Shown one piece after another: positions 17,133-26,469 of a stretch of DNA of 64,000 bases. The DNA is from Marmoricola endophyticus (lineage in GTDB: Bacteria > Actinomycetota > Actinomycetes > Propionibacteriales > Nocardioidaceae): positions 1,292,861-1,356,860 of the forward strand of contig NZ_BMKQ01000001.1 of the NCBI RefSeq assembly GCF_014644415.1, in the 5' to 3' direction. Below the pieces are notes generated by a model. It was not told where the DNA came from. It saw only the letters and a program-made list of their open reading frames with translations, and searched no databases. The position numbers and the translations under genes were made by a program. Position 1 is the first letter of the stretch. The number at the start of each line of letters is the position of its first letter.

Positions 17133-18598
17133 CAGAAGACCTCGGCCAGACCGGCCTGCTGCAGCGGGTGCGGGGCCTTGTGCCGGCCGGGCACCTCGCC
17201 GCACAGCCGGGGCGTCGGGAAGACCTTGCCGGGGTTCGAGACGCCCGCCGGGTCGAACGCGCAGCGGACCAGCTGCATCGTGTCCAGGTCGTCGTCGGAG
17301 TACATCCGCGGCATGTACTTCGCCTTGTCCGCACCGACCCCGTGCTCGCCGGTGATCGACCCGCCGTGCTCGATGCACAGGTCGAGGATCGCCCCGGACA
17401 CCTCCTCGGCGGCGTCGCCCGCGCCCTCGACCGCGTCGTCGAACAGCACCAGCGGGTGCAGGTTGCCGTCGCCGGCGTGGAAGACGTTGGCCACGCGGAC
17501 CCCGGACTCCTCCGAGACCCGTCGGATCGCGGTGAGCACCTCCGGCAGCGCGGTCCTCGGGATGACCCCGTCCTGGACGATGTAGTCGGGGCTGATCCGG
17601 CCGACCGCGGCGAAGGCCGACTTCCGGCCGCGCCAGATCGCGGCGCGGTCCGCGGCGTCGGTGGCCAGGCGCTGCTCGAAGGACCCGGCCTCCTCGCAGA
17701 GCCGAGTCACCTCGGCGTACTCCTCCTCGACCTCGCTCGCCGCCCCGTCGAGCTCGATCACCAGCACGGCACCCGCACCGTCGGGGTAGCCGCACTGCAC
17801 CGCTGCCTCCGCGGCCTCGATGGCCAGCGCGTCCATCATCTCGATCGCGGCGGGGATGATCCCCGCGGCGATGATCTTCGAGGTCGCCGCGCCCGCCTGG
17901 TCGGTGGTCTCGAAGCCGACCAGGAGCGTGCGGACCTCCTCGGGCAGGCGGACCAGCTTCAGCGTCGCCGCGGTGAGCACGCCGAGCGTGCCCTCGCTGC
18001 CGACCACGGCGCCGAGCAGGTCGTACCCCGGCGCGTCGGGTGCGCCGGTGCCCAGTGGGACCGTCTCGCCCTGCGGGGTGACGAGGTCCGCCGCGAGCAC
18101 GTGGTTGGTGGTGAAGCCGTACTTCAGGCAGTGCGCGCCACCGGAGTTCTCCGCGAGGTTGCCGCCGATCGAGCAGACCTGCTGGCTCGAGGGGTCCGGT
18201 GCGTAGTAGTAGCCCTCCGGCGTCGCCGCGCGCGTCACGTCGAGGTTGATGACGCCGGGCTCGACGACCGCGCGCTGGTCGTCGCGCCGGACGGCGAGGA
18301 TCGCGCGCATCCGCGACGTCACCACCAGTACGCCCTCGGCGTGCGGCAGCGCCCCACCGGACAGGCCGGTGCCGGACCCGCGGGCGACGTACGGCACGCC
18401 GTGCTCGGCGCAGGCACGCACGATCGCGGCCAGCTGCTCGGCGTCGGCCGGGACGACGACCAGGCCCGGGGTGACGCGGTAGTGCGCGAGCCCGTCGCAC
18501 TCGTAGGTCCGCAGCCGGGCCCGCTCGGTGATCACGTCCTCGGGCGCGAGCAGCCGGTGCGCCACCGCGGCGACAGCGTCCAATCCCGGGGACGTCAC
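17132..18598 (-). CDS. glcD: Glycolate oxidase subunit GlcD (FAD-linked oxidase)
   Basis: 488 aa. FAD-linked oxidase with VPYVARGSGTGLSGGALP, CSIGGNLAENSGGAHCLKYG, VVGSEGTLGVLTAATL, the HAGDGNLHP metal/substrate motif and C-terminal SITGEHGVGADK. It oxidises glycolate to glyoxylate; D-lactate is an alternative substrate for this family. GTG 18598 was chosen because it starts 2 bp after the stop of glcG and matches family N-termini. Confidence 0.9.
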   Translation of the reverse strand: MTSPGLDAVAAVAHRLLAPEDVITERARLRTYECDGLAHYRVTPGLVVVPADAEQLAAIVRACAEHGVPYVARGSGTGLSGGALPHAEGVLVVTSRMRAILAVRRDDQRAVVEPGVINLDVTRAATPEGYYYAPDPSSQQVCSIGGNLAENSGGAHCLKYGFTTNHVLAADLVTPQGETVPLGTGAPDAPGYDLLGAVVGSEGTLGVLTAATLKLVRLPEEVRTLLVGFETTDQAGAATSKIIAAGIIPAAIEMMDALAIEAAEAAVQCGYPDGAGAVLVIELDGAASEVEEEYAEVTRLCEEAGSFEQRLATDAADRAAIWRGRKSAFAAVGRISPDYIVQDGVIPRTALPEVLTAIRRVSEESGVRVANVFHAGDGNLHPLVLFDDAVEGAGDAAEEVSGAILDLCIEHGGSITGEHGVGADKAKYMPRMYSDDDLDTMQLVRCAFDPAGVSNPGKVFPTPRLCGEVPGRHKAPHPLQQAGLAEVF

Positions 18599-18600
18599 GC

Positions 18601-19029
18601 CTAGTCCACCTGCGCTGTCAGGCCGGCCGCCTCGATGCCCGCCACGACGGCGGCCTCGTCGTTGTCCGAGGTGTCGCCGCTGGCGCCGACCGCGCCGAGG
18701 AGCGTCCCGTCGGCGTCCTTGACCAGCACCCCGCCGGGCACCGGGACCAGCGCCCCACCGACCGCGTGGGTGACGGCGGCGACGAAGTACGCCTGCTGCT
18801 CGGCGCGGTTCATGATCGCGCGTGAGCCCATGCCGAGGGAGAGCGCGCCGTACGCCTTGCCGTGCGCGACCTCGTACCGCTTCATCGACGAGCCGTCCTC
18901 GCGCTCGGCGGCGATCAGGTGCCCGCCGGGGTCGAGCACCACCACGGTCAGGGGCTTGTAGCCGGCCTCCACCCCCTGGGCACGCGCGCCGGCGACGATG
19001 GTGCGGGCGGTCTCGAGATCGAGCGTCAT
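18601..19029 (-). CDS. glcG: GlcG/HbpS-family protein
   Basis: 142 aa. Typical GlcG/HbpS fold: [19 protein letters not shown], then a central helix region with [21 protein letters not shown] and [13 protein letters not shown]. GlcG is encoded in the E. coli glc operon with unclear function; HbpS of Streptomyces binds heme. No signal peptide, so cytosolic here. ATG 19029 overlaps the TGA of glcB by 4 nt. Confidence 0.85.
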   Translation of the reverse strand: MTLDLETARTIVAGARAQGVEAGYKPLTVVVLDPGGHLIAAEREDGSSMKRYEVAHGKAYGALSLGMGSRAIMNRAEQQAYFVAAVTHAVGGALVPVPGGVLVKDADGTLLGAVGASGDTSDNDEAAVVAGIEAAGLTAQVD

Positions 19030-21215
19030 GCGGACTCCTTCTCTGCTGACTTCTCGGCTGCACGCTCGCGGTGCAGGATCGGCTCGGTGTAGCCGCTGGG
19101 CTGCGCGAGCCCGTCGAAGACCAGCGCGTGCGCGGCGGTGAAGGCGTGGTTGTCGAAGGCCGGGGCCATCGGCTCGTAGTCGGGGTCACCGGCGTTCTGC
19201 TCGTCGACGACGGCTGCCATCTTCCTCAGCGTCTCCTCCACCTGCGCGACGGTGACGACGCCGTGGTGCAGCCAGTTCGCGACGTGCTGGGCGGAGATCC
19301 GGCAGGTGGCGCGGTCCTCCATCAGCGGCTCGCCGGACAGGTCGGGGACCTTCGAGCAGCCGACGCCCTCCTCGACCCAGCGAGCGACGTACCCGAGCAG
19401 CGACTGCAGGTTGTTCTCGATCTCCTCGGTCCGCTCGTCCTCGGACCAGTCGGCCGGGTCACCGAGCGGCACGGCCAGCAGGTCCTCGCGCGGTCGACGC
19501 CGCCCGCCCGCGAGCAGCTCCTCCTGCCGGGCGAGCACGTCGACCTGGTGGTAGTGCAGCGCGTGGATCGTGGCCGCGGTCGGCGAGGGCACCCAGGCGC
19601 AGGTCGCGCCCGCCTGCGGGTGGTTGATCTTGGTCTCGAGCATGTCGGCGAGGCTGTCCGGCGCGGGCCACATCCCCTTGCCGATCTGTGCGCGGCCGAG
19701 CAGCCCGCACTCCAGGCCGACGTCGACGTTGAGGTCCTCGTACGCGCCGATCCAGGTCTCGGACCTCATCGCCGCCTTGCGGACCACCGGCCCGGCCTGC
19801 ATCGAGGTGTGGATCTCGTCGCCGGTGCGGTCGAGGAAGCCGGTGTTGATGAAGGCGACCCGCTCGCTGGCCTCCGCGATGCAGGCCTTGAGGTTCAGCG
19901 AGGTACGCCGCTCCTCGTCCATGATGCCGACCTTGATGCTCAGCCGCGGCAGCCCGAGCAGCTCCTCCACCCGGCCGAACAGCTCGACCGCGAAGGCCAC
20001 CTCGGCGGGCCCGTGCATCTTGGGCTTCACGACGTACATCGCACCGGTCCGGGAGTTCTGAAGACCAGACAGGTCGTCCCCGTCCCTTCGAAGGTCGGGG
20101 ATCGAGCCGAGCGCCGTCATCACCGCGTCGAGGATCCCCTCCGGGACCTCCTCGCCGTCGAGCGTCACCGCGCCGGTGGTCATCAGGTGCCCGACCTGTC
20201 GGATGAAGAGCAGCGACCGGCCGCGCAGCGTGACCTCCTCGCCCGACAGCGCAGTGCAGGTGCGGTCCGCGTGCATCGAGCGGGTGAAGGTCTCACCGCC
20301 CTTGGTGACCTCCTCGGCCAGCGTCCCGCGCATGAGCTCGCGCCAGTGGTGGTAGCCCAGCGCCTTGTCCTCACCGTCGACCGCCGCCACCGAGTCCTCG
20401 AGGTCCATGATCGTGGAGACCGCGGCCTCCAGCAGGACGTCCTTCACCCCCGCGGCGTCACCTCGGCCGATCTCGTCCTCGGGGTCGAGGAGGATCTCGG
20501 CGTGCAGGTGGTGGTGCACGAGGACCACTGCCTCGGGGGTGTCGCGCGGGCCGCGGTGGCCGACCAGCTGTGCCGGGTCGCTCAGCCGCGCCTCTCCGTT
20601 GGGGAGCCGGACCAGCAGCCCGTCGTCGTCGATCTCGTACGACGTCGCGTCGGCGTGCGAGCCGGCGTCGAGCGGGAAGCTCTCGTCGAGGAACGCCCTC
20701 GCCCGGGCGATCACCTGCTTTCCGCGCACCGGGTTGTAGGAGTCGCCGGGGTCCAGGTCCCCGTCGGTGTCGATGATGTCCGAGCCGTAGAGCGCGTCGT
20801 AGAGCGAGCCCCAACGGGCGTTGACGGCGTTGGTCGCGAACCGCGCGTTCAGCAGCGGCACGACCAGCTGCGGACCGGGGATCCGGGCCACCTCGTCGTC
20901 GACGCCGTCGGTGGTGACGGCGACGTCGGCGGGCTCGTCGAGGAGGTAGCCGAGATCGCGCAGCAGCGAGGTGTACGCCGCCGCGTCCGGCTTGCCCGGG
21001 TGCGCGGCGTGCCAGTCGTCCAGTGCGGACTGCAGGTGGTCCCGCTCGGCGAGCAGCGCGGCGTTGCGCGGCGACAGGTCGCGCAGGAGGGTCTCCAGGC
21101 CGGCCCAGAACTCCGCCTCCCCGATGCCCGTGCCGGGCAGCCCCTCCTCGGTCACGAACCGGTGCACGGGTGCGGAGACCCGCAGGCCCCCGATCTCGAC
21201 AGGCTGCTCCGTCAC
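19026..21215 (-). CDS. glcB: Malate synthase G
   Basis: 729 aa, close to the usual 720-730 of the G isoform. It condenses glyoxylate with acetyl-CoA to malate, consuming the product of GlcDEF. Visible: [50 protein letters not shown], a [11 protein letters not shown] segment, and [13 protein letters not shown]. The frame is open upstream to 21332, but family homology begins at GTG 21215 ([10 protein letters not shown]). It is the first gene of the glc operon; a candidate IclR-type operator lies 44-60 bp upstream. Confidence 0.93.
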   Translation of the reverse strand: MTEQPVEIGGLRVSAPVHRFVTEEGLPGTGIGEAEFWAGLETLLRDLSPRNAALLAERDHLQSALDDWHAAHPGKPDAAAYTSLLRDLGYLLDEPADVAVTTDGVDDEVARIPGPQLVVPLLNARFATNAVNARWGSLYDALYGSDIIDTDGDLDPGDSYNPVRGKQVIARARAFLDESFPLDAGSHADATSYEIDDDGLLVRLPNGEARLSDPAQLVGHRGPRDTPEAVVLVHHHLHAEILLDPEDEIGRGDAAGVKDVLLEAAVSTIMDLEDSVAAVDGEDKALGYHHWRELMRGTLAEEVTKGGETFTRSMHADRTCTALSGEEVTLRGRSLLFIRQVGHLMTTGAVTLDGEEVPEGILDAVMTALGSIPDLRRDGDDLSGLQNSRTGAMYVVKPKMHGPAEVAFAVELFGRVEELLGLPRLSIKVGIMDEERRTSLNLKACIAEASERVAFINTGFLDRTGDEIHTSMQAGPVVRKAAMRSETWIGAYEDLNVDVGLECGLLGRAQIGKGMWPAPDSLADMLETKINHPQAGATCAWVPSPTAATIHALHYHQVDVLARQEELLAGGRRRPREDLLAVPLGDPADWSEDERTEEIENNLQSLLGYVARWVEEGVGCSKVPDLSGEPLMEDRATCRISAQHVANWLHHGVVTVAQVEETLRKMAAVVDEQNAGDPDYEPMAPAFDNHAFTAAHALVFDGLAQPSGYTEPILHRERAAEKSAEKESA

Positions 21216-21258
21216 GGTCCTGGCACGCTCCTGGGGTCGGTGGGCCTCTTGCCAATGC

Positions 21259-21275
21259 TTTCCGCATCGTGGAAA
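21259..21275. promoter_or_regulatory. Candidate IclR-type operator between glcB and its regulator
   Basis: TTTCCGCATCGTGGAAA has perfect 5-bp arms 7 bp apart. A second, degenerate copy (CGATATCGGAAAC, about 21285-21298) lies just beyond it. The site is between the divergent glcB (start 21215) and IclR gene (start 21344), the usual location for an autoregulated local operator. Confidence 0.55.
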
Positions 21276-21343
21276 CTTGAGGCCGCGATATCGGAAACGC
21301 TGACAGGTCACTCGCGGTGTGTCAACGGTCACAGGAGGTGCGC

Positions 21344-22081
21344 GTGCCAGGTGTCCAGTCCGTCGAGCGCGCCTTCGCCCTGCTGACGACGATCGCCGAG
21401 AGCGGCGGCAGCCTGCCGATCAACGAGGCGGCCGCGGGAGCGGGCGTACCCCTCGCGACCGCGCACCGGATCCTCGGCACGCTGGTGGCGACCGGGCACG
21501 TGCGCCGCGACGCCGACCGCCGCTACGCGCTGGGCTTCGGGCTGGTGCCGCTCGGCACCGCGGCCGGGTCCACCGCGGGGCTGGGCGCCGAGCACGCCCT
21601 GGCCGGGCTGGTCGACGCGCTCGGCGAGACCGCGAACCTCGCCCTGCTCGACGGCGACCGGATCGCGTACGTCGCCCAGGCCCCGGGCCGGCACCGGATG
21701 CGGATGTTCACCGAGGTCGGCCGTCGGGTGCACCCGCACTGCACGGCCGTCGGCAAGGTGCTGCTCGCGCGCCGTGAGAACGACGAGGTGCGCGACCTCC
21801 TCGCCCGCACCGGGCTGCCGAGGATGACGCCGCAGACGATCACCTCGACCGAGGACTTCCTCGCCGCGCTCCGGACGGTCCGCGAGACGTCGTACGCCGT
21901 CGACTCCGAGGAGCAGGAGGTCGGCGTCCGGTGCGTCGCCGTCGCCGTGCCCGATGTCGCGCTGCCCCTCGCCGTGTCGGTCTCCGCCCCGGCGGCGCGT
22001 CTCGACGACGAGCAGGTCGCCCGCGCGGTGCCGCACCTCGTGCGCGCCGCCGACGTGCTGAGCCGCGACCTCGACCGCTGA
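21344..22081 (+). CDS. IclR-family transcriptional regulator of the glc operon
   Basis: 245 aa. N-terminal winged helix-turn-helix ([17 protein letters not shown], then [11 protein letters not shown]) and C-terminal effector domain with [30 protein letters not shown] and [14 protein letters not shown]. The GTG at 21344 has AGGAGG 5-10 nt upstream; an in-frame GTG at 21317 lacks one. Divergent from glcB, it probably senses glycolate or glyoxylate, as IclR proteins next to malate synthase often do (inference). In E. coli the same operon is controlled by GlcC, a GntR-type protein. Confidence 0.87.
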   Translation: MPGVQSVERAFALLTTIAESGGSLPINEAAAGAGVPLATAHRILGTLVATGHVRRDADRRYALGFGLVPLGTAAGSTAGLGAEHALAGLVDALGETANLALLDGDRIAYVAQAPGRHRMRMFTEVGRRVHPHCTAVGKVLLARRENDEVRDLLARTGLPRMTPQTITSTEDFLAALRTVRETSYAVDSEEQEVGVRCVAVAVPDVALPLAVSVSAPAARLDDEQVARAVPHLVRAADVLSRDLDR

Positions 22082-22114
22082 ACCGGGCCTGCCGATCACC
22101 GGTGCCCGGCCCCC

Positions 22115-22120
22115 TAGGAT
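22115..22120 (+). promoter_or_regulatory. Leaderless -10 element of deoC
   Basis: TAGGAT, 6 nt before the ATG at 22127, with no Shine-Dalgarno sequence. Confidence 0.5.
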
Positions 22121-22126
22121 GGCGCG

Positions 22127-22807
22127 ATGCCCACCGAGATCAGCCGGCTCGACATCGCCGCGATGGTCGACCACACCCTCCTCAAGCCTGAGGCGACGGC
22201 GCAGGACGTCCGCGCGCTGGTCCGCGACGCGCAGGACCTCGGCGTGCCGCACATCTGCGTCTCACCGTCCATGCTGCCGCTGAGCGACACCGGCGACCTC
22301 GTCGTCGCCGTCGTCGCGGGGTTCCCCTCCGGCAAGCACCACTCGTCGGTCAAGGCCGCCGAGGCGCGGTTGGCCGTCGAGCAGGGGGCCCGGGAGGTCG
22401 ACATGGTGATCGACGTCGGCGCGGCCATCGAGGGCCGGTACGACGACGTCGAGGCCGACGTCGCCGCCGTGCGCGAGGCGATGGCTCCCGACGCCGCTCT
22501 CAAGGTCATCATCGAGTCGGCCGCGCTCCTGGCCTCGCCGCGAGGCGAGGAGGCGGTCGTGGAGTGCTGCCGCGCCGCCGAGCGGGCGGGCGCCCAGTTC
22601 GTCAAGACCTCGACCGGCTTCCATCCCGCCGGCGGCGCCAGCGAGGAGGCCGTCAGGTTGATGGCACAGACCGTGGACGGACGACTCGGCGTCAAGGCCA
22701 GTGGCGGCATCCGCGACGCCCGCGCCGCGCGGGCGATGATCGCGGCGGGGGCCACCCGCCTCGGGCTGTCGGCGACACGAGAGGTGCTCGACGGAGCCGA
22801 CGGCTGA
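22127..22807 (+). CDS. deoC: Deoxyribose-phosphate aldolase
   Basis: 226 aa class I aldolase that splits 2-deoxyribose 5-phosphate to glyceraldehyde 3-phosphate and acetaldehyde. The start region [12 protein letters not shown], the VVAGFPSG segment, [17 protein letters not shown] (proton-relay Lys), FVKTSTGF and the Schiff-base lysine in [10 protein letters not shown] are all present. It completes deoxynucleoside catabolism with deoA and punA. The next gene starts 5 bp after its stop. Confidence 0.93.
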   Translation: MPTEISRLDIAAMVDHTLLKPEATAQDVRALVRDAQDLGVPHICVSPSMLPLSDTGDLVVAVVAGFPSGKHHSSVKAAEARLAVEQGAREVDMVIDVGAAIEGRYDDVEADVAAVREAMAPDAALKVIIESAALLASPRGEEAVVECCRAAERAGAQFVKTSTGFHPAGGASEEAVRLMAQTVDGRLGVKASGGIRDARAARAMIAAGATRLGLSATREVLDGADG

Positions 22808-22812
22808 CCGGC

Positions 22813-23415
22813 GTGGCTCGCGTCGTCGTCCTCGCCGGGCCCTCGGGGGCCGGCAAGTCGCGGCTCGCCGAACGCCTGGGTCTGCCGGTGCTGCGGCTCG
22901 ACGACTTCTACCGCTCCGCCGGCGACCCGGCGCTCCCGCTGATCAGCTCCGGCCCCAACGCCGGCCTGGTCGACTGGGACGATCCCGGCTCCTGGCTGCA
23001 CGACGAGGCCGTGGACGCCCTGGAGCGGCTGTGCCGGTCGGGCGCGGTGGAGGTGCCGACGTACGACATCGGGCTCAGCGACCGGGTCGGGTCGCGCGAG
23101 CTGCGCCTCGACGGTGCGGCGAGCGTGGTGGCCGAGGGCATCTTCGCCCACCTGGTCGTCGCCGGGTGCCGCGAGCGCGGGATCCTCGGCGACGCGATCT
23201 GCGTGACCCAGGCCCCGGTGGTCACGTTCGCCCGCCGCCTGGTGCGCGACCTGCGCGAGCACCGCAAGCCGCCGCTGGTGCTCGTACGCCGCGGACTCGC
23301 GCTGGCCCGCGCCCAGCGGGCGATCGTGGACCGGGCCGTCGCCGCGGGCTGCACACCGATGACCGGCGACCAGGCCTACGAGCTGCTGCGCGCGGGTCAG
23401 AACAGCGTGAGCTGA
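22813..23415 (+). CDS. Uridine kinase-like P-loop NTPase
   Basis: 200 aa. Walker A GPSGAGKS at the N-terminus, followed by LRLDDFYRSAGDP (substrate-binding Asp as in uridine kinases) and VEVPTYDIGLSDR. It is shorter than E. coli Udk. Uridine/cytidine phosphorylation is the probable reaction; another small-molecule kinase is possible. GTG 22813 is 5 bp after the deoC stop, suggesting an operon. The last 19 bp overlap the convergent exonuclease gene. Confidence 0.75.
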   Translation: MARVVVLAGPSGAGKSRLAERLGLPVLRLDDFYRSAGDPALPLISSGPNAGLVDWDDPGSWLHDEAVDALERLCRSGAVEVPTYDIGLSDRVGSRELRLDGAASVVAEGIFAHLVVAGCRERGILGDAICVTQAPVVTFARRLVRDLREHRKPPLVLVRRGLALARAQRAIVDRAVAAGCTPMTGDQAYELLRAGQNSVS

Positions 23416-24422
23416 GGGTCCGCCGCCTTCTCCGGCAGCGGCGGGAAGGTCCGCTCGGGTCGCTGGGCGCGCCACTCGGCCCGCGGGTCCCACGCGAGCG
23501 TCTCCTCCGGCACCGGCTGCGCCGGCGGGTCGACGCCGCACAGCGCGCGCAGCGCGCGGGTGGTCGTGCCGGGCAGGCGGCAGTGGGCGTACGCGTGCCT
23601 CACCTCGTCGGCCGGCAGCGGGAGCGCGGCGCCCGTGTCGACGTCGAGGTCGGTGTGCATCGCCATCACCTCGCGGTTGCGTGCCCACGCCTCGCGCGCA
23701 CCGTCGGCCGCCATCCGTGCGGCCACGGCGTCGCCCAGCAGCTCGCGCACCTCGGCCAGGTCCGCGAAGGCCCGCTCCGCGCCGCCGAACGCGCTCAGCA
23801 GCCGGGCCGCGGTCTTCGGCCCGACGCCGTACACACCGGGCAGGTTGTCCGACGGGTCGCCGCGCAGGGCGGCGAAGTCGGGGTACTGCTCCGGGCGCAC
23901 CCCGAGCATGATCTCCAGCCGCTGCGGCGTCAGCACCGGCGAGGCCTCCACGCCCCCGTTGATGATCCGCAGCACGCTGGTGGTCGACGAGATGAGCGCG
24001 AAGGCGTCGCGGTCCGAGGTGGCCACGACGGTGCGGCCGCCCTGGGCCCCGACTCGCGCCGCCACCGAGGCGAGCACGTCGTCGGCCTCCAGCCCGGGCG
24101 GCACCACGACCGGCACCCCGACCTGACGCAGGACGCGCCCGGCCAGCTCGAGCTGGGACACCAGCGTGGGCAGCTTGTCCGGCCGCTGGGCCTTGTACGT
24201 CGGGTGCCGCTCCCGGCGCAGGCTGCGGTCCGGGTCGTCCATCCCGACGACCACGTGCGTCGCCCCCACCCGGTCGACCGCGTGCACGAGCTGGCTGAGC
24301 AGACCGCGCACCGCCCATGCCGGTTCGCCGCCGAGCGTGCGCGTCCCGGTGTGCGCGAGTGCGTGGTAGCCGCGGTGGAGCAGGGAGTTGCCGTCCACCA
24401 CCAGGACGACGCGCTCAGCCAC
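23397..24422 (-). CDS. 5'-3' exonuclease (PolA N-domain/FEN type) with C-terminal clamp motif
   Basis: 341 aa. Stand-alone version of the DNA polymerase I 5' nuclease domain. Acidic metal ligands lie in VVDGNSLLHRGYHAL, VVVGMDDPDRS, GLEADDVLA and TSDRDAF; the H3TH region is GDPSDNLPGVYGVGPKTAARL. The extreme C-terminus is QLTLF, a match to the QL(S/D)LF beta-clamp-binding motif. GTG 24422 (MAERVV) is preferred to the upstream in-frame start because homology begins there. Confidence 0.87.
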   Translation of the reverse strand: MAERVVLVVDGNSLLHRGYHALAHTGTRTLGGEPAWAVRGLLSQLVHAVDRVGATHVVVGMDDPDRSLRRERHPTYKAQRPDKLPTLVSQLELAGRVLRQVGVPVVVPPGLEADDVLASVAARVGAQGGRTVVATSDRDAFALISSTTSVLRIINGGVEASPVLTPQRLEIMLGVRPEQYPDFAALRGDPSDNLPGVYGVGPKTAARLLSAFGGAERAFADLAEVRELLGDAVAARMAADGAREAWARNREVMAMHTDLDVDTGAALPLPADEVRHAYAHCRLPGTTTRALRALCGVDPPAQPVPEETLAWDPRAEWRAQRPERTFPPLPEKAADPQLTLF

Positions 24423-24451
24423 TCCCCCAGTTTGCCTGTTCGCCACCCGCC

Positions 24452-25786
24452 TCACGCGGCGCGGTCGTTGACGCGTTCAGGTGGTCCGAGGCCTCGCCGT
24501 CGGCGTCGGTACCGGACTTCGCCGCTGGGCAGACGGGTGTGGGTGTAGTCGGGGTCGTGGATGCGGTGGTGGTGCCACGAGCACAGCGGCAGGGCGTTGG
24601 CCAGGTCGGTGGGCCCGCCATGGCTCCACCAGTCGAGGTGGTGCAGCTCGGTCCAGGCGTAGGGGCGCTGGCAGCCTTCGGCGGCGCACGTGTCGTGGAC
24701 CGAGGACAGTGCGGCGCGCTGGGCGGGGGTGAACAGCCGCTGCCGCCGGCCAAGGTCGAGCGGGAGCGGGTCGCCGTCGAAGACGGCGGGGATGATCCCG
24801 GCACCGCAGGCCAGGCGTCGGGCTTTGCGGGCGGAGATGTCGGTTCCGGTGTCGAGGTGCGCGGCGGCGAGGGAGTCGAGCAGGTGGGTGTAGTCGAGGT
24901 GGGTGTAGTCGAGGTGGATCATCACGGTGGCCGGGCTCGACCGGGTCCAGCCACCGGTGGGCAGGTGCTCGAGCAGCTCGCAGAACGCCGCACCTTGGAC
25001 GCTGTGCCAACGAGGTGCGGTCGGTGCGGACTCGTCGACCACCGGGGCTCCGGCGCGGTTGCGGGACAGCCGCCGCGGAGCGGTCAGGTGCTGCAGCGTG
25101 GTGCGGAGCAGGTCGGCGTGCAGCGCGGGGATGCTGAACCGGCCCTCCCACACCCCACGGGTGGTCTCGTGCATGGTGAACCAGACATCGGCGCGCTGCT
25201 CGGACGCCTCCAGCAGTGCCGCTTGGTGCCGGTCCGCCAGGGCAGGGTCGAGGCGGTCGAGCGTCCGCCGCGTGACCCGCCGCAGCCGGCGCGGGTCGAG
25301 CCGCCCACCCACCGCGCGAGCCACCAGCGACTCGACGCACTCCTGCAGGTCGGCCGGAGCCACGACTCCGGCCGGGACGGCCTCGGCTGCCTTCAGGATC
25401 ACCCGCACCGCCTCGGCGCCGAGATCCCCGCGCGCGAACGCGAGCCGCACCGGCTCGTACAGCGAGTTCTCGGCCAGCACCCGAGCCAGCCACAGCCCGC
25501 CCGCGGCCTGGCCCCGCGTCGTGCCCGTGAGGGCCGCGATCCAGGTGTCGGTGCCCGCGGCAGCGACCTTCGCGGCCTCGGCCTGCGCCTCCGCGACCCG
25601 GGAGAGCCGAACCCGCAGCTCAGCCAGCTGCCGCTCCGCGGCGACCACCTCCACCAGCAGCCCCGCGACTCCTGCCCCGTCACCAGGAAGGTCACCCTCG
25701 GGCAGTCCAGCCAGCGCCGACCGCACCGACGACACGCAGCCACGCACTCCCCCCATCGGGTGCACGGCGTCGACGCCCTCGCTCAT
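24452..25786 (-). CDS. DUF222 HNH endonuclease-domain protein
   Basis: 444 aa. N-terminal DUF222 helical domain (LPEGDLPGDGAGVAGLL onward, residues about 28-300) and a C-terminal HNH nuclease with WTELHHLDWWSHGG and LCSWHHHRIHD. Such genes occur in many copies in actinobacterial genomes and are spread like solitary selfish nucleases; activity is unproven for most. A 15-bp tandem duplication gives the repeated residues LDYTH-LDYTH near position 300. Confidence 0.85.
   Translation of the reverse strand: MSEGVDAVHPMGGVRGCVSSVRSALAGLPEGDLPGDGAGVAGLLVEVVAAERQLAELRVRLSRVAEAQAEAAKVAAAGTDTWIAALTGTTRGQAAGGLWLARVLAENSLYEPVRLAFARGDLGAEAVRVILKAAEAVPAGVVAPADLQECVESLVARAVGGRLDPRRLRRVTRRTLDRLDPALADRHQAALLEASEQRADVWFTMHETTRGVWEGRFSIPALHADLLRTTLQHLTAPRRLSRNRAGAPVVDESAPTAPRWHSVQGAAFCELLEHLPTGGWTRSSPATVMIHLDYTHLDYTHLLDSLAAAHLDTGTDISARKARRLACGAGIIPAVFDGDPLPLDLGRRQRLFTPAQRAALSSVHDTCAAEGCQRPYAWTELHHLDWWSHGGPTDLANALPLCSWHHHRIHDPDYTHTRLPSGEVRYRRRRRGLGPPERVNDRAA
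24882..24911. repeat. 15-bp tandem duplication inside the DUF222 HNH gene
   Basis: AGGTGGGTGTAGTCG occurs twice without a gap (24882-24896 and 24897-24911). It is in frame and duplicates five residues. Confidence 0.85.
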
Positions 25787-25832
25787 GAGCCGATCACACC
25801 ACCGCCCACCGACAGTTTCCGGCGGCGTCGCC

Positions 25833-26288
25833 TCACCCCAGCGGCAGCGGCTTCCAGGTCGAGGAGAACGACAGCCCGCTGCGCTTGAACAGCTGGGTCA
25901 CCGGGCAGCGCCGCTCGAGCTCGGCGACGAAGCGGTCGAAGGTCTCCCCCTCGGCGTCGGTCTGCACCTGCGCCTCGACGGTGACCGCGTCGAAGTTGGC
26001 GTCACCCTCGGCACCGCCGACGAAGACGGACGGATCGAGGTCCCCCCGCGCCGCGAAGGCGAACTCCCCGAGCCGGATGCCGAGGTCCTTGGCGACGAGC
26101 TGGGCGGTGATCTGGTTGCAGGACGTCAGCGCGCCGAGCGTGTACGCCAGCGGGCTCGGCGCCGCGTCGGCGCCACCGAAGGCGGCGTACGTGTCCGCGC
26201 TGAACTCGTGCGCGTTCTCGCCCCGGACGGTGACGTCCTGGGCGACGCCGGTTCCGGTGCTCTCGACGACGAAGGGGACGGTAGGCAT
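25833..26288 (-). CDS. OsmC-family peroxiredoxin-like protein
   Basis: 151 aa. The two redox cysteines of the OsmC/Ohr family are present at about residues 57 (ALTSCNQITAQ) and 128 (ERRCPVTQ). Members reduce organic hydroperoxides; this one is closer to the OsmC/YhfA side than to Ohr. ATG 26288 (MPTVPF) is chosen because GGAG lies 6-9 nt upstream; the in-frame start at 26303 is less likely. An AT-rich 25-bp palindromic site sits just before the gene. Confidence 0.82.
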   Translation of the reverse strand: MPTVPFVVESTGTGVAQDVTVRGENAHEFSADTYAAFGGADAAPSPLAYTLGALTSCNQITAQLVAKDLGIRLGEFAFAARGDLDPSVFVGGAEGDANFDAVTVEAQVQTDAEGETFDRFVAELERRCPVTQLFKRSGLSFSSTWKPLPLG

Positions 26289-26297
26289 GGATGCTCC

Positions 26298-26322
26298 GAT
26301 CAACGACTAATTAATGTTGATC
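26298..26322. promoter_or_regulatory. Candidate operator upstream of the OsmC gene
   Basis: GATCAAC and GTTGATC, perfect 7-bp arms around an 11-bp AT-rich centre containing TTAATT. This is one of the most AT-rich spots in the window. A possible minus-strand -10 (TAGTAT) lies just beyond it. The form suits a MarR-type (OhrR-like) repressor, but no regulator gene is adjacent. Confidence 0.45.
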
Positions 26323-26423
26323 TAGATACTACAGTTCAGGTGGTCGTATCCCCCCGAGCACGCTGCCGCCACGCCGCACCGGAGGTGCGGTCGTCGGGGT
26401 CACGGCCCGCTCGGTAGGACAAG

Positions 26424-26468
26424 GGTCTCGACGTCCTCCCTCGCTGCGCTCGGTCGGGCTCGACCACC
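26424..26468 (+). repeat. Dispersed intergenic repeat, copy 1
   Basis: Begins GGTCTCGACG and ends GCTCGACCACC with a CTCGCTGCGCTCGG core. It lies downstream of add, in the 220-bp gap between OsmC and add. Related copies are at 40346, 40486, 53071 and 60418. Confidence 0.65.
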
Positions 26469-26469
26469 C

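Noticed and set aside
24452-25786. DUF222 HNH gene as part of a defence or mobile island
   Set aside because: Neighbours are housekeeping genes, there are no direct repeats at the gene borders, and no partner methylase, helicase or transposase is present. It is a solitary gene of a common actinobacterial family.
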